Shown piece by piece: positions 13,856 to 29,967 of a DNA stretch of 64,000 bases (positions are counted from its first letter, which is position 1; every line of letters begins with the position of its first letter). The notes under the pieces were generated by a model, which was given only the letters and a program-made list of their open reading frames with translations, was not told where the DNA came from and did not search any database. This stretch comes from Cryptomeria japonica (lineage: Eukaryota; Streptophyta; Pinopsida; Cupressales; Cupressaceae), in the NCBI RefSeq assembly GCF_030272615.1, contig NC_081409.1:618063255-618127254 (forward strand). Reading direction: 5' to 3'. Position numbers and translations under genes: made by a program.

Positions 13856-14899
13856 TGTTAGTATTTTGGTATGGTTTTGTCATTGATGTCAACACCTGCT
13901 AAATACACCTACTTTGGAGACCCAGCAACATTCACTGGCAATCAGTAAACTGTTCAACAATCACCGGTATATAGTTAACCGGCAGGATATAATGTTCACC
14001 AGTACTTGCAATGACATGGAAGACACTTGGTAATGTCGAAGACATCATGTGGACACTTTTCCTTGAATTAAAATCATTGGTATATTCTTATTTGCATATT
14101 TGCTTTCACTGACAAATAGGTCCAGGGTTACACCGACAGGTTTATCTTTTCTAGATCAGCATGGCATGCTATGGAGATGATTTATTATTGTTGTAAATGC
14201 ATTAAGCTGACATGTTCAATCGATTATTGCATCGGTTATTGTATTACTTGTAAAATATTTTATTGTAATATCTTGTAGAGATGACCTACTAAAATTGGTC
14301 TTAGGGTATGGTATAAATGTAAGATCTTATTTGTAAGATCAAGTGTGGAATGTGAAAAAGAATTGTAAGAAGGTATATGTGAGATTAAGCAGAGGTATAC
14401 ACGAAGACATCATTTGAAGGTGAAGCTAGGTTTTTGTAGAAGCATATTAGCATTACACCGGTACTAAATCCAGCATATGAAGATGCTATCTTGTGCAGTA
14501 CATTCTCATTGGATTTAACCATCCATCTGTAGTCAGTGTGACTCCCATTTGTGTTTGAGCAGTGAGCTCCAGGTTGTTGGCCTTTCTGCATGTGCAGACC
14601 CCTCTTGTACACTTACTATCTATAGTAGTATTATTTGATTGTGGGTAAGGTTTCCCACCATGGTTTTTCCCCTTACAGGGTTTCCACGTACAAATATTTG
14701 TGTCATGTGTTGTGGTTGACTTTGTGCTTATGTTTTATGCATTAATTCTTATCGGTACAGCATTTCCTATTTACACTATTTACCGACACAATTAACTGTC
14801 TTACCACTATTAAGCAATAAGTTGGTTAATAAGATTTTGGTTTGAATTTATTAAGACAACTGATTCACCCCCCCCTCTCAGTTGTCCCCGGGACCTACA
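13856..14899 (+). repeat. Copia 3' LTR
   Basis: This is the right partner of 8233-9289, starting TGTTAG directly after the polypurine tract and ending CCTACA before the AGTTG duplication. It keeps more ACCGGT motifs than the left copy (for example ~13960 and ~14456). Confidence 0.93.
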
Positions 14900-14982
14900 A
14901 GTTGATCTAGTCTTTCTCTGAGTGCCCTATTTTCCTCTTCTTGGTCCTCTACCTTCTTAGCCAATTCTGCATTGGTCACCAT
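14900..14982 (-). pseudogene. Gypsy gag N-terminus, cut off by the copia insertion
   Basis: An ATG at 14982 on the minus strand opens a Glu/Lys-rich, coiled-coil-like peptide (MVTNAELAKKVEDQEEEN...). The frame stops at the copia element and resumes in register at 8227 when one AGTTG copy is counted. It is the true start of the gypsy gag, 37 bases downstream of the primer site. Confidence 0.85.
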
Positions 14983-15018
14983 GATTTCCTAATGTGTCTT
15001 TCTCCTGAATCTTTTGTT

Positions 15019-15031
15019 GGCTCTGATACCA
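15019..15031 (-). other. Gypsy primer-binding site (tRNA-iMet)
   Basis: On the minus strand the sequence is TGGTATCAGAGCC, three bases from the inner edge of the 15035-17168 LTR. It is the same primer choice as the nested copia element. Confidence 0.9.
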
Positions 15032-15034
15032 CTA

Positions 15035-17168
15035 TGATAGGGAGCTTGGTAGGTAAACACTCACAAAGCTAGTTGCTAAAAAAGATCAATTTATTGACTA
15101 AGGAATTGTAGAGTCTATTGTCTATGACTATCCAATCTGTCTTATTGTTGTAATGCCAAGTCCTTCATGGTTTTCTTGCCTAGCAAACTCCCTTACTGGT
15201 GAAGACTCCTACCCATGCACAAAACTACTCAAGATACTTAACCCTTCCAACTACACTTGCTCACACTTGGCTCCTGGGGCCTTCAACCTTTAGTTTCAAT
15301 GTGTACTAAGGGTCTTCCATATGGAAATGCATGGGTAGTAAGGTAATGTTCACCATTGAATGCTCATCATCTTGTTTTAGGTCTATAACCCTCAACTTGC
15401 TTAAACTCATTAATAAGGCTCAACTACCCCAAATGAGGCTGCACACTATCTATGGGTCCCAAGTACTCTTTTTGGATTGTTTGAAATATTTTCATTATGC
15501 TTCATAAACCTCCAAGTTCCATTTTCCCAATGGGTTCATGCATTCTACAAAAAATATCATTTTGTTGTGTGTTAATAAAAAGGGCTACTAGCCTGTGGAG
15601 GCCTAATTGGCCTTGTTTTGCTCCCTCCAGTCAATGATGGCCTTTTTAACCACAAAGAAAGTTTGGGATGATGTTTTAGGAGTGTATGCTCAAGGATTTT
15701 TGAGGTTTAGCCCACTGTTAGTGTAGTTTTCAGATTGTCCACTTTATATGACATAATTGGAGGGTTTGGTAGGGTTTTGAGTGCTTCTACCATAGTTACT
15801 CTCCTTCAAACTTGTTTCAAACTCTTTGGATGCTTTGATACCTCTACCACACCATATTGAAGCTTTTCCTACCTTTTTTGGACAAGAATTATGCCAAACA
15901 CTTGGCAAACAAGAAGAAAAATAGTCATTGTCACTGTCTTTTCACTGCCTTTTACCAGTCAGCAACATTTTATCTTTGGAACCTGCAAGAATGAAGAGTT
16001 TGGAAGATGGGAAGGTACCTAAATGAGGTCTTAAAACATTTACACTCCACCTATTACATTTCCTTCAAGATACAAGGCATGGATTATGCTCTTCAAGCAT
16101 TCCATTTAGCAAAATGACAACAAATTTCACAAAAATAGTGAACTCACTGTTTTGTCTACAAAATGAGAATGATTACAAGGTGTAAGCTATTATAATACAT
16201 CAAGATGGTGTTTCAAATCCTTGGTCACATTTCAAGACCTCTTCCTCAATGATTTGTCCATTCCAAATTACTTTTGGATGACAATCTTGAGTTTTAATCA
16301 TGAACTAGCCTAGTTGCTCCAACTTGCCTAGTTCACACTCAAATGCATCTTCAAACCATTCTTCTGACACAAAAAGAGAGGAATGTACATTATATACACA
16401 TTGTTCAACTTGGAAGAATCCATTGGAGGGATCCTAGACCTGGATCAACCAAGTTGACACATTTTACAACTCCAAACCTCTGGTAGGGCAGCAGATACAC
16501 AGTTTACAAATATTTTTGAATAAGCACCTTGCAAATGGAAAACTAATAAAACAAATACATGAGAAGCCTTATTAAATCAACATCTCAATTTCCAAGAAGG
16601 TCCAGTATGGATTTGTACAGCTACAGTATGGACTGCCCTTCAAAAGGAACAAAAAATGGTCATAAAAGCCAAAAAAACTTGTTTTCTATTAAGTTACTCT
16701 TGAAAATACAATTACCAACCCTTTCCAAGGTAAAGGGAGGCCTTATATAGTTTCTCTAGATGGTTTCCATGCCCTTGTATGGACAAGAGGCTTCAATAAT
16801 TACCTTTTTCAAGAAAATGACATTTTTGACAACTTTTCTTGCTCACAAAGGTATTTTTGACAACCTAGCCTTATCAACTGTCCTAAACAACTTAGAAATG
16901 CTTAGAAACACTAAAAAAACATTTTTAAATGCTCTTGAAACCATCAGGAGACCTTTTTGGCAATTTTTTTACATTTTTGCCAAAAAATGTCAACTCAAGG
17001 CTTGAAATGCAAGATTTGATCTCATAAGCCCAAAAGGAGATCAAAACCACTAAACATGATCCAAAACAACCTAAAACAACAAAAAAAACCTAACACAAGA
17101 CTTTACAAACATAAAAGCATGAAAAACCCAAAAATGGGAGTTTGACTCAACTAGGTGCTCCTGCACCA
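15035..17168 (-). repeat. Gypsy LTR, 5' copy in element orientation
   Basis: This 2134-bp direct repeat pairs with 1551-3704 and adjoins the primer site, so it is the 5' LTR on the minus strand. Substitutions and small indels separate the two copies. Confidence 0.9.
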
Positions 17169-18204
<1,036 letters not shown>

Positions 18205-18283
18205 CAAAAGAGATATACTAATGCTGTTATTAAACATCAATTTGAGAAAGACACAATTTAAGAAATAAATAATGAAATATGTC

Positions 18284-18304
18284 TATGAAGGTTTATCTTC
18301 ATAC
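18284..18304 (+). repeat. 21-bp direct repeat at the left edge of the NUPT
   Basis: The unit is a small hairpin, TATGAAG, a six-base loop and CTTCATA, plus one base. The identical 21-mer recurs at 30835-30855 in the same orientation. Confidence 0.85.
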
Positions 18305-18853
18305 GGCTCGAGTAATTGAAATAATTGTTTAATTAGGATCTCCCTAATTATAGAACAAATAGATAATATTAGATATCTTATTCCTTTTAATTATTAAAAA
18401 AGGAAAATGACAGATAAAATCTATATTCTTAGCTCAAGTATGCTTGAGTTATCTTAAATAATAAGATAATATTACTAATATAGTGGAATATTTCTCTCCA
18501 CTTGCCGTCTTTCATCTATATTTTTTTTTTTTAGCTCGATGTAAACTTACAAAGTGGTTATAGCTCATTGATTTAATTTACATTAACCCTAGATTCTACC
18601 CCTAATTGAAAAAAAAAAAAAAAGAAATTGATACCTGGTCTATTAAACATATCTTTTTAAGGAGATAAAAGTTGAACTAAGAGCATCTTCGAGTCAAAAT
18701 AGCGGATGCACTAATCATGTCATTCAAGTTTCATGTTGCTTTCTACCACATGCTTTTAGACTAATTTTTATGATAAGATAGATCTCTGATCTGATACAAA
18801 ATGGATATGTAATTATGAATAGTCATTAACTCAATTTCTATAATACATTTTGA

Positions 18854-18900
18854 ATATATATATATATATATATATATATCTGTGTGTGTGTGTGTATATA
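18854..18900 (+). repeat. Compound TA/TG microsatellite
   Basis: About 26 bp of TA repeat is followed by about 14 bp of TG repeat and a short TA tail. It lies in the spacer just past the 3' end of chlB. Confidence 0.9.
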
Positions 18901-18917
18901 TTCATTGCTCTAGTGAG

Positions 18918-20459
18918 CTAGGTATTCAATGCTTCTTTAGCTGCGTACATTACTTCGACAGTAATGATTTCAATCCCCTTTTGTCATGCAAATTTCTCAG
19001 TATTTCTTTCTACCTTTTCTCTGGCAAAACGAGGAATTTTACTTAATTCTAGTCGACTTTCAGGATTCCAAATTAGGCCTATATCCATAGACAATGATTT
19101 GGATATTATTTCTTTAGTATCATGACCACCAAAAATATCTAGAAGATGGTCCTCCATACCTAGAGCAAATGAGTTATAAACTAGATCAGCTATTTGATTA
19201 GTACCTTCGTAACCTAGAAAGGGTTGGTATCCCAAGGGAAAGTTTTGTATATGAACTGGTGTAGAAATAACCCCACAAGGAATATCAAGACGTTTACCAA
19301 TATGACATTCCATTTGAGTACCAAATATTGCAGATGGTTCCATGTGAGTGATCATATCTCCTACCTCAGCATGATCATTTGTGATCAGTATTTCATTGCA
19401 GAAATCTTGAATTTGCTCTTTGAACCATTCCGCATGATGTTTGCAATAAGTACCTGCACAACTCACACGAATCCCCATTTCTTGAACAAGTATCTTAGTG
19501 ATTGAAGCAACGTGCGTTGTATCACCAAAAACAACTGTTTCTTTGCCCGCCAAATTCTAACAATCAATAGATCTTGAAAACCAAGCAGCTTGGGAAACAA
19601 ATTGAGTCTGTCCATCAATATAAGGTTCATAATCCACTCTTTTACTCGATGAACTAAGAGCCAAGGTATTCACATTTTTTTGAATCTGGCGGATCCACTC
19701 CGCCATATCTACAGCTCCCATGGGAGCTGTAGATATGTAAGGCATACCATATTCTTTATTTAAATACATTGCTGTCATCAAGCCCACTTCACGATAAGGA
19801 ATTAAATTGAACCAAGCTTTTGGTAAATTTTTAAGCTCTTCTACAGATCCTCCTTCAGGAATTATTTGATTAATTTGGATGTCCAAATCTCGTAATAAAC
19901 GTCTTAACTCACGACAATCGTGTTGATTATGAAAACCCAATGTAAAAATTCCAATTATATTGACAGAAGGCGCATCGGTTAGAAATTGATCCAATTTTTC
20001 TTGTCTATGACATCTATCTAAATAATATCGAACCACCTGTTCTAAAGTTCTATCCGCTGCTTGAATTTCATTTACTTGATAATGATCAACATCTGCAAAA
20101 ATTACGTCGGAATCAAAAATTATGGATGCTCTATTCACAAAGTTCTGTAAATCTTCTTGCAAAATACTAGAGGTACATGTAGGTGTCAATATGATAAGAT
20201 CAGGATGTTCCTCTTTATCTTTCCGGAGAATATTATCCACAACTCTTTCTTGAGATCCACATGCTAGTACGTGACGATCTACTATGCTAGCAGTTGCAGT
20301 AGTAAAATCTCTTTCACGTTCTAACATAGAACGCATTACATTGAAATAATCATCTCCTAGAGGAGCATGCATAATGGCATGCACATTTTTAAAAGAACTA
20401 GCTACTTGTAGGGTTCCAATATGAGTAGGACCAGCGTACATCCAATAGGCTAATTTCAT
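18918..20459 (-). pseudogene. chlB pseudogene, light-independent protochlorophyllide reductase subunit B
   Basis: ChlB pairs with ChlN to form the catalytic part of the dark-operative enzyme that reduces protochlorophyllide to chlorophyllide in plastids. The frame starts [20 protein letters not shown] at 20459 and ends ...VMYAAKEALNT at 18918: 514 codons including the stop, matching the usual ~513 residues. There is no net indel. Two in-frame stops break it: TAG at codon 302 (19554-19556), where CAG is expected, and TGA at codon 493 (18981-18983), where CGA is expected. Both are C-to-T changes, one at a CHG and one at a CpG site. Seed-plant C-to-U editing cannot reverse them. The gene's presence points to a gymnosperm source, since angiosperm plastids lack it. 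Confidence 0.95.
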
Positions 20460-20645
20460 AAATTAGACTTTATCTCTATCTCAATTTGATTTGTATTCCC
20501 ATTGTACATCACAAAAATATCCCTTTCTATATTTAGATCTTATTGAAATCATATTTCTGTTCTATAAGTATAGTCTATGAAAGGATGAGAAATCAAAAAA
20601 GAATTTTTTTTCTTCTTATTTCTTTTTTCAATAATACTGTTCCAC

Positions 20646-20718
20646 CTGGGATGGAAGGATTCGAACCTTCAGAATAACAGGACCAAAACCTGCTGCCTTA
20701 CCGCTTGGCCATGCCCCA
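20646..20718 (-). tRNA. tRNA-Gln (UUG), plastid-derived copy
   Basis: The minus strand folds as a tRNA with anticodon TTG in the loop TTTTGGT, an intact T arm (GAAGG/CCTTC) and 73 nt. The acceptor stem has two adjacent A-C mismatches at pairs 6 and 7, which fits loss of CpG bases after transfer. It is probably non-functional. Confidence 0.9.
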
Positions 20719-20878
20719 TTGTTACTTTATTTTAATAAATTAATATCAATTGATGCAATGCAATTCATTTTAATCTAAATTGCATTATTCTAATTTGATT
20801 CACTATAATTCTAGCAATTTCAAAGAGATTTTTTCATTTCAGCCAATAAGTATGTGACTACATATTGCATGCATATGA

Positions 20879-20951
20879 GCCTGCTTAGCTCAGAGGTTAG
20901 AGCGTCGCACTTGTAATGTGATGGTCATCGGTTTGATCCCGATAGCTGGCT
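20879..20951 (+). tRNA. tRNA-Thr (UGU), plastid-derived copy
   Basis: The cloverleaf has D arm GCTC/GAGC, anticodon TGT in loop CTTGTAA, and T arm ATCGG/CCGAT. It stands just upstream of rps4, as in most land-plant plastids. The T loop reads TTTGATC where TTCGATT is usual, again a CpG loss. Confidence 0.9.
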
Positions 20952-21236
20952 CATTTTTATTCTTTTCATTTCTTCCATTATCAACATTGAAATCTATGAA
21001 ATAAGGAAAAGACTCTTCCATTTCTGATCGCCGGTCCGCCGGGTCTGCCTTGGCATAATCTGTTTCAACTAGAAATGAATGATTGAAACATATCTTTTTT
21101 TCTCTCTACAATAGAAACAAAATTGAAAAATAATTTGTTTCTCTATTTCTATATAAAATCATTCCAATATTCGTACTCTTTATATTATTCCTCTTTCCAA
21201 CATTATTTGTTCATTTCTTGAAATAAGGAGTTTTTT

Positions 21237-21860
21237 ATGTCTCGTTATCGCGGACCTCGTTTAAAAATAATAAATCGTCTCAAAACTTTACCAGGACTAA
21301 GTAAGAAAACACCCAATAGAATGGAACAAGCTAGTAAAAAAAAACATTCTAAACCTCCTAAACCTTCTAAATATCCTGTCCGTCTAAAAGAAAAACAAAG
21401 ATTACGTTTTCATTATGGACTTACAGAACGCCAATTACTTCAATATGTTTGTATTGCTAGAAGAGCCAAGGGATCAACAGGTCAGGTTCTATTGCAATTA
21501 CTTGAAATGCGCTTGGATAATATCCTTTTTCGATTGGGTATGGCGCTTACCATTCCTGAAGCCAGACAATTAGTCAACCATAGGCATATCCTGGTCAATG
21601 ATTGTATAGTAGATATACCAAGTTATCATTGCAAACCCCAAGATTTTATATCTATAAAGGATAAAAAAAGGTTGAGAGATAGAATTAATAACAATATAGA
21701 TATTTTTCAGAAGGATAAGATGAGGGTGCCACCCCATTTAAATCCTATTAAAAAAAAGTCACAATATAGTGGATTAGTTAAAAAAATAATAGATAATAAC
21801 CATATCGGTTTGAAGATTAATGAATTATTGGTCGTAGAATACTATTCCCGTCAAGTTTAA
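21237..21860 (+). CDS. Plastid ribosomal protein S4 ORF in the NUPT, intact frame
   Basis: S4 binds 16S rRNA and starts small-subunit assembly. The 207-residue frame begins [20 protein letters not shown] and ends with the family signature [13 protein letters not shown]. The S4 RNA-binding core is visible around residues 85-150 ([26 protein letters not shown]). The middle (residues 25-50) is Lys/Pro-rich and divergent, as in some conifers. It is the only protein gene in the insertion without a stop. Still, sites usually Arg read Cys or His ([22 protein letters not shown]), as CGT-to-TGT or CAT changes would give. It is probably untranslated plastid DNA in the nucleus that has escaped a stop by chance. 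Confidence 0.92.
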   Translation: MSRYRGPRLKIINRLKTLPGLSKKTPNRMEQASKKKHSKPPKPSKYPVRLKEKQRLRFHYGLTERQLLQYVCIARRAKGSTGQVLLQLLEMRLDNILFRLGMALTIPEARQLVNHRHILVNDCIVDIPSYHCKPQDFISIKDKKRLRDRINNNIDIFQKDKMRVPPHLNPIKKKSQYSGLVKKIIDNNHIGLKINELLVVEYYSRQV

Positions 21861-22098
21861 ATTGGGAATGAAAAGAAAGGACCTCTGCACATCTGTCCCT
21901 CTGTATGTTACATGACAATGTCATTATCAATAATACATTGATTGATGAATTCTATTTTTAATATTTATTTTTTTCCTTTGCCATACCTTTACTCTTTTTA
22001 TTTTCTCTATCCCGAAATAGAAGGATATTGCGGGAGGATGAAAGCATCTTATTGGGTTTTCATGAGAAAATGATGCAAAAAATACTAAGGCGAATATA
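21861..22098. other. Plastid-type spacer rps4-trnS
   Basis: AT-rich intergenic DNA between rps4 and trnS-GGA in the insertion. I see no gene in it. Confidence 0.6.
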
Positions 22099-22185
22099 TG
22101 GAAAGAGAGGTATTCAAACCCTTGGTAAACAGAAGCCTACATAGCAGTTCCAATGCTACGCCTTGAACCGCTCAGCCATCTTTCC
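22099..22185 (-). tRNA. tRNA-Ser (GGA), plastid-derived copy
   Basis: On the minus strand it starts GGAAAGATGGCTGAGCGG, has anticodon GGA in loop ATTGGAA and a long serine-type variable arm. It lies between rps4 and ycf3 and on the opposite strand, as in seed-plant plastids. Small changes (AAGGG/CCTCT pairing, GTTTGAAT T loop) suggest decay. Confidence 0.9.
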
Positions 22186-22893
22186 TATATGATCTCTTCA
22201 TTTGTCGACAAAATGAAAAGAACAAGTTTTATTATGTTATAACTTACTTTTGCATAAGTAAAGTATTTATGAAATCTGGCATGAAGACAAAAGAGTATTT
22301 TACCACACTCCTTCTTTTCTTCTTATTTCAAGATATTTTATTTTTCTCAATCTAATTTGATTATTTTATCTTATTCGGGGTTTTATTGCCAATCCAATTG
22401 TGAAATTAAGCCAGATCTATTGATCCAGAATGATCCTATATATATACATATATTATGAATCATTTTTCGGTAAGAATGAATGGTACAAATTATATCATAA
22501 TGACTATACTCAATATATTCTGTGTTTTAGAATAAGTATGAACACACACGATCTTGATTTTATCAAAAAGCAGAAAATTGACTCTTCACTAATTTACTGT
22601 TTACTTGCTCGTTTGATCCTTGGGATCATGAGCAAACGAGTGCGATATTTCTTAAATTTGCATATATAGATATAAACATTGTCTAAAATTCAATTTATTG
22701 TTCATCAATAAATTGAATGAACTCTTTCAAATATTCCCATTTTTTCTTTATTTAGAAAAAATGATAATGTTTACATATTTGCGATCGTAAGGAAATCCAT
22801 TTATTATACTATTGTGCATTGGAATATAATTTTGTTCATGGAATCATTTCCGTATGGGGAATAATTTTTTTTTTATCAAATTTATAATTGACT
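22186..22893. other. Plastid-type spacer trnS-ycf3
   Basis: This AT-rich stretch has a 79-codon chance ORF at 22430-22669 and no recognised gene. It probably holds the decayed ycf3 promoter region. Confidence 0.55.
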
Positions 22894-23017
22894 ATGCCTA
22901 GATCTCAGAGAAATGACAATTTTATCGACAAGACTTTCACAATTGTAGTGGATATATTATTGCAGATAATCCCAATGGCTTCAGGGGAGAAAAAGGCATT
23001 TACCTATTACAGAGATG

Positions 23018-23714
23018 GTGTGATTTGATATTTTTTCCTTTCTGCTTTTTCTCATTTCGTAGAATGGCGGAATATTTATTAAGTTAAGTTAAAGAAAACT
23101 TACGCTTAGTGAAGGTGAGTTTTAGAAATAGAACAATTCTTTTTGTCATGTATCCCCGATTTATGTAACCTTAGATACTTTGATCTTTTGAGATTCTAGT
23201 ATTAAGCGAAAGGTTATATCTATTACATAGATGTTAATGGTCAAATCTATATGATAGGTATGCATAGGGGAAAAAGCACTACGCATTAAAATCGACAACA
23301 CAAATGCTGTTTTATAATACACAAAACCTTTTTAAGGAAGGGCTAGTTAGAATGGTTGAGGCAACAAACATCCATCTCGTTTGTATTTCGGATACCGCTA
23401 GAACCATCAGAGACTTGATGTGAATAATCCCCATAAAATACAGTGCGTTAAGGACAAAGAAATTGGTAGAGGTTATGTTTATAGTGCTAAGCTAAAATAC
23501 TTGGTATTTAGAAAAAAATCTTTGAAAGAAGGATAGCTAGAGATTCATCGGAAATATGCTAGTTCCTGTTAATTCATAATATAAGAAACTATTTTTTTGT
23601 CCATTTAATGGATTACTTCCCTTATTCTGTAAAAAAAGGAGGAGCCGTATGAGGTGAAATTCTCATGTACGGTTTTGAAGCGGAGATCATTTCAATTGAA
23701 TGAATGACCGTAAT
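23018..23714 (+). other. ycf3 group II intron 1
   Basis: The intron starts GTGTGATTTG, where GTGCGATTTG is usual, again a CpG loss. A domain V hairpin is clear at 23642-23675 (GAGCCGTATGAGG...TACGGTTT), followed by a domain VI-like helix before exon 2. Confidence 0.85.
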
Positions 23715-23943
23715 GAATGTGAGCTCAATCCGAAGGGGAATATGCGGAAGATTTACAAAATTATTATGAAGCCATGCGACGGAAATTGACCCCTATGACC
23801 GAAGTTATATATTATATAATATAGGTCTTATCCACACGAGTAATGGGGAACATACTAAGGCTTTGGAATATTATTTCCAGGCATTAGAATGAAACCCGTC
23901 TTTACCACAAGCTCTTAATAATACGGCCTTGATCTATCATTAT

Positions 23944-24641
23944 GTGCGGCTATCTGTACTATAGAATGAATTCATTTAGAACTATGGAAAAGAAAAAAAA
24001 AAAGAGGCTTTCTACATATGCACCATCCAAAACAACGATTTTTTATCAACTGTAGTCAAAAGAATATCCCTCATAGGAGCCCAAATATGAATTGGTAAAT
24101 ATAGCCTGGATAGTCCATGGATAAAATAAAATCAATTCAATTGATGGAAAAAGCACCATAAAGATCAATTATTGAAAGTTCGGGCTGATATGATCAAATC
24201 TGCTCATGGGAAAAAAAAAAGATTCAATTTATGTAATAGGGTTGATTTACTAGGCTATTGAGCAGTGGTGTAGCATCAGATCCTAAAGACGTGAAGTACT
24301 TTCCTGGTAGGAAAGTATTCTTCAAAATTTCTATACAGAACATAGATAGTTACCTCTTAAAAATATTTTTATCTGATCTAATTTGAAGTAGATCTCTTTA
24401 TTTCTAATACTTCATCTTTTTTAGGGTGGGAGAAAGGAGAAAACCTGATCATTTATCAAAAGTGAAGTTTGAAACTCATGTCATTGACCCATTCTGTTCT
24501 TTCGGTTAACCTGAACGTATTTCTTCTATTTTGGAAGTTTGGGTAAAGGACTCAAGAATAGTTGATTGAGCCGTATGAGGTAGGAAACTCTCAAGTACGG
24601 TTCTAAGGGAAGAAAACTTTTAGAAGTTGATCTATCCCGAC
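23944..24641 (+). other. ycf3 group II intron 2
   Basis: The intron starts GTGCGGCTATCTG and carries a domain V hairpin at about 24568-24603 (GAGCCGTATGAGG...AGTACGGTTC). It ends ...CCCGAC before exon 3. Confidence 0.87.
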
Positions 24642-24797
24642 TGAGGAGAATAGGCCATTCAACAGGGAGATCCTGAAATTGTGGAAGCTTGGTTTGATCA
24701 AGCTGCTGAGTATTGGAAACAAGCTATAGTGCTTGCTCCAAGCAATTATATCGAAGCACAAAATCGGTTAAAGATTACAAGACGTTTTGGAGAATGA

Positions 24798-25371
24798 AAA
24801 TGTCTCGATTACTATACTGCGAAATTGTCAAGAATATGAAATTTATCCAGACAGGATAAATCCATTTTTCATACTATTCGAGCGAATTAGCTTCTCTTAT
24901 TGCATTGTCATTATAAAAAAATATGTTTAAAATAAAACAAAGAATACTTTCTATGGATCGTTAATGAAAAAAATCTTTTCTCTATGGGCAAATCCCATCT
25001 AGAGATATAATTTATTAAAGATTCATTAATAATTTATCAATTCAAAGTTCTTTTTAATTATAAAAGTGATCTGTAACATATGGGTCCAGAGATATGGATA
25101 AATAAATCTGGATATGAAGATAATGATTGTATTAATATTGATATCTTTTTTTACCACTCGACGGGAAAGACATTTTATATCTCACAACGGTCCATTAAGC
25201 ACCTATCAGATATGTCATAATAAATATGAACACCTGTCTCAAATTGACTTCCCTATCATAGTCACTCTAGTTTTGAACTGGGAAATAAAGAGAGAAACGA
25301 GTTGAGAATATATCTTTTTTTTTTAATCGGCGGGTTTTTTCTCATGTCTCATCTGGAAAGAGGAGAACTCA
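24798..25371. other. Plastid-type spacer ycf3-psaA
   Basis: An AT-rich spacer that would hold the psaA leader. The last bases (GAGGAGAACTCA) just before the psaA start resemble a plastid ribosome-binding region. No gene is visible. Confidence 0.55.
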
Positions 25372-27606
<2,235 letters not shown>

Positions 27607-27631
27607 TGACTAGGAGGATTTGAAAAGCATT

Positions 27632-29836
<2,205 letters not shown>

Positions 29837-29967
29837 TTCTTTTTCATTTTATTCTAATATTTAGATTTTCTATCTAATCTCTATGCATAAAAAGAAAGAG
29901 TAATCCACATAATACTTCTCCATCTCAAATTTGATCTAGATTATTTATATAAACTAGCTGAATCATC

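Larger units (their letters stand above)
8233..14899 (+). mobile_element. Ty1/copia LTR retrotransposon nested in gypsy gag
   Basis: The element has LTRs of 1057 and 1044 bp starting TGTTGG/TGTTAG and ending CCTACA. It has a tRNA-iMet primer site at 9292-9304, a gag-pol region in copia order (integrase before reverse transcriptase) and a polypurine tract at 13842-13855. Perfect AGTTG target duplications flank it. It lies opposite in strand to its gypsy host and must be younger than it. The LTR copies differ by scattered substitutions, largely transitions. Several PPT-like tracts and repeated ACCGGT motifs recall the Sirevirus group; this assignment is from memory and untested. Confidence 0.95.
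1551..17168 (-). mobile_element. Ty3/gypsy chromovirus, full length, degenerate, interrupted by a copia element
   Basis: Two long direct repeats bound the element: 1551-3704 and 15035-17168. On the minus strand each starts TG (TGGTGCAGGAGC) and ends CA (CCCTATCA). Next to the right repeat is a 13-nt primer site complementary to initiator tRNA-Met; next to the left repeat is a G-rich polypurine tract. The reading order on the minus strand is gag, zinc knuckle, protease, reverse transcriptase, RNase H, integrase, chromodomain, as in Ty3/gypsy chromoviruses. Flanking pentamers are AATGT (1546-1550) and ATTGT (17169-17173), a likely target duplication with one mismatch. The first ~120 bases of the LTRs differ at roughly 8 positions, so insertion is old. 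The interior is split by the copia element at 8233-14899. The coding frame has many stops, so it is not autonomous. Confidence 0.93.
22894..24797 (+). pseudogene. ycf3 (pafI) pseudogene, photosystem I assembly factor
   Basis: Ycf3 is a thylakoid tetratricopeptide protein that helps assemble photosystem I. Three exons are readable: 22894-23017 (124 nt, [18 protein letters not shown]...), 23715-23943 (229 nt) and 24642-24797 (156 nt, ending KITRRFGE). Exon sizes match the usual plastid gene apart from one missing base in exon 2 near 23780 (...GCCATGCGAC/GGAAATTGAC). Stops: TGA at 23720, TGA at 23890 (CGA expected), TGA at 24642 (CGA expected) and TAG at 24651 (CAG expected). TPR residues such as [10 protein letters not shown] and [14 protein letters not shown] are still clear. 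Two group II introns remain. It is the most damaged gene in the insertion. Confidence 0.93.
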
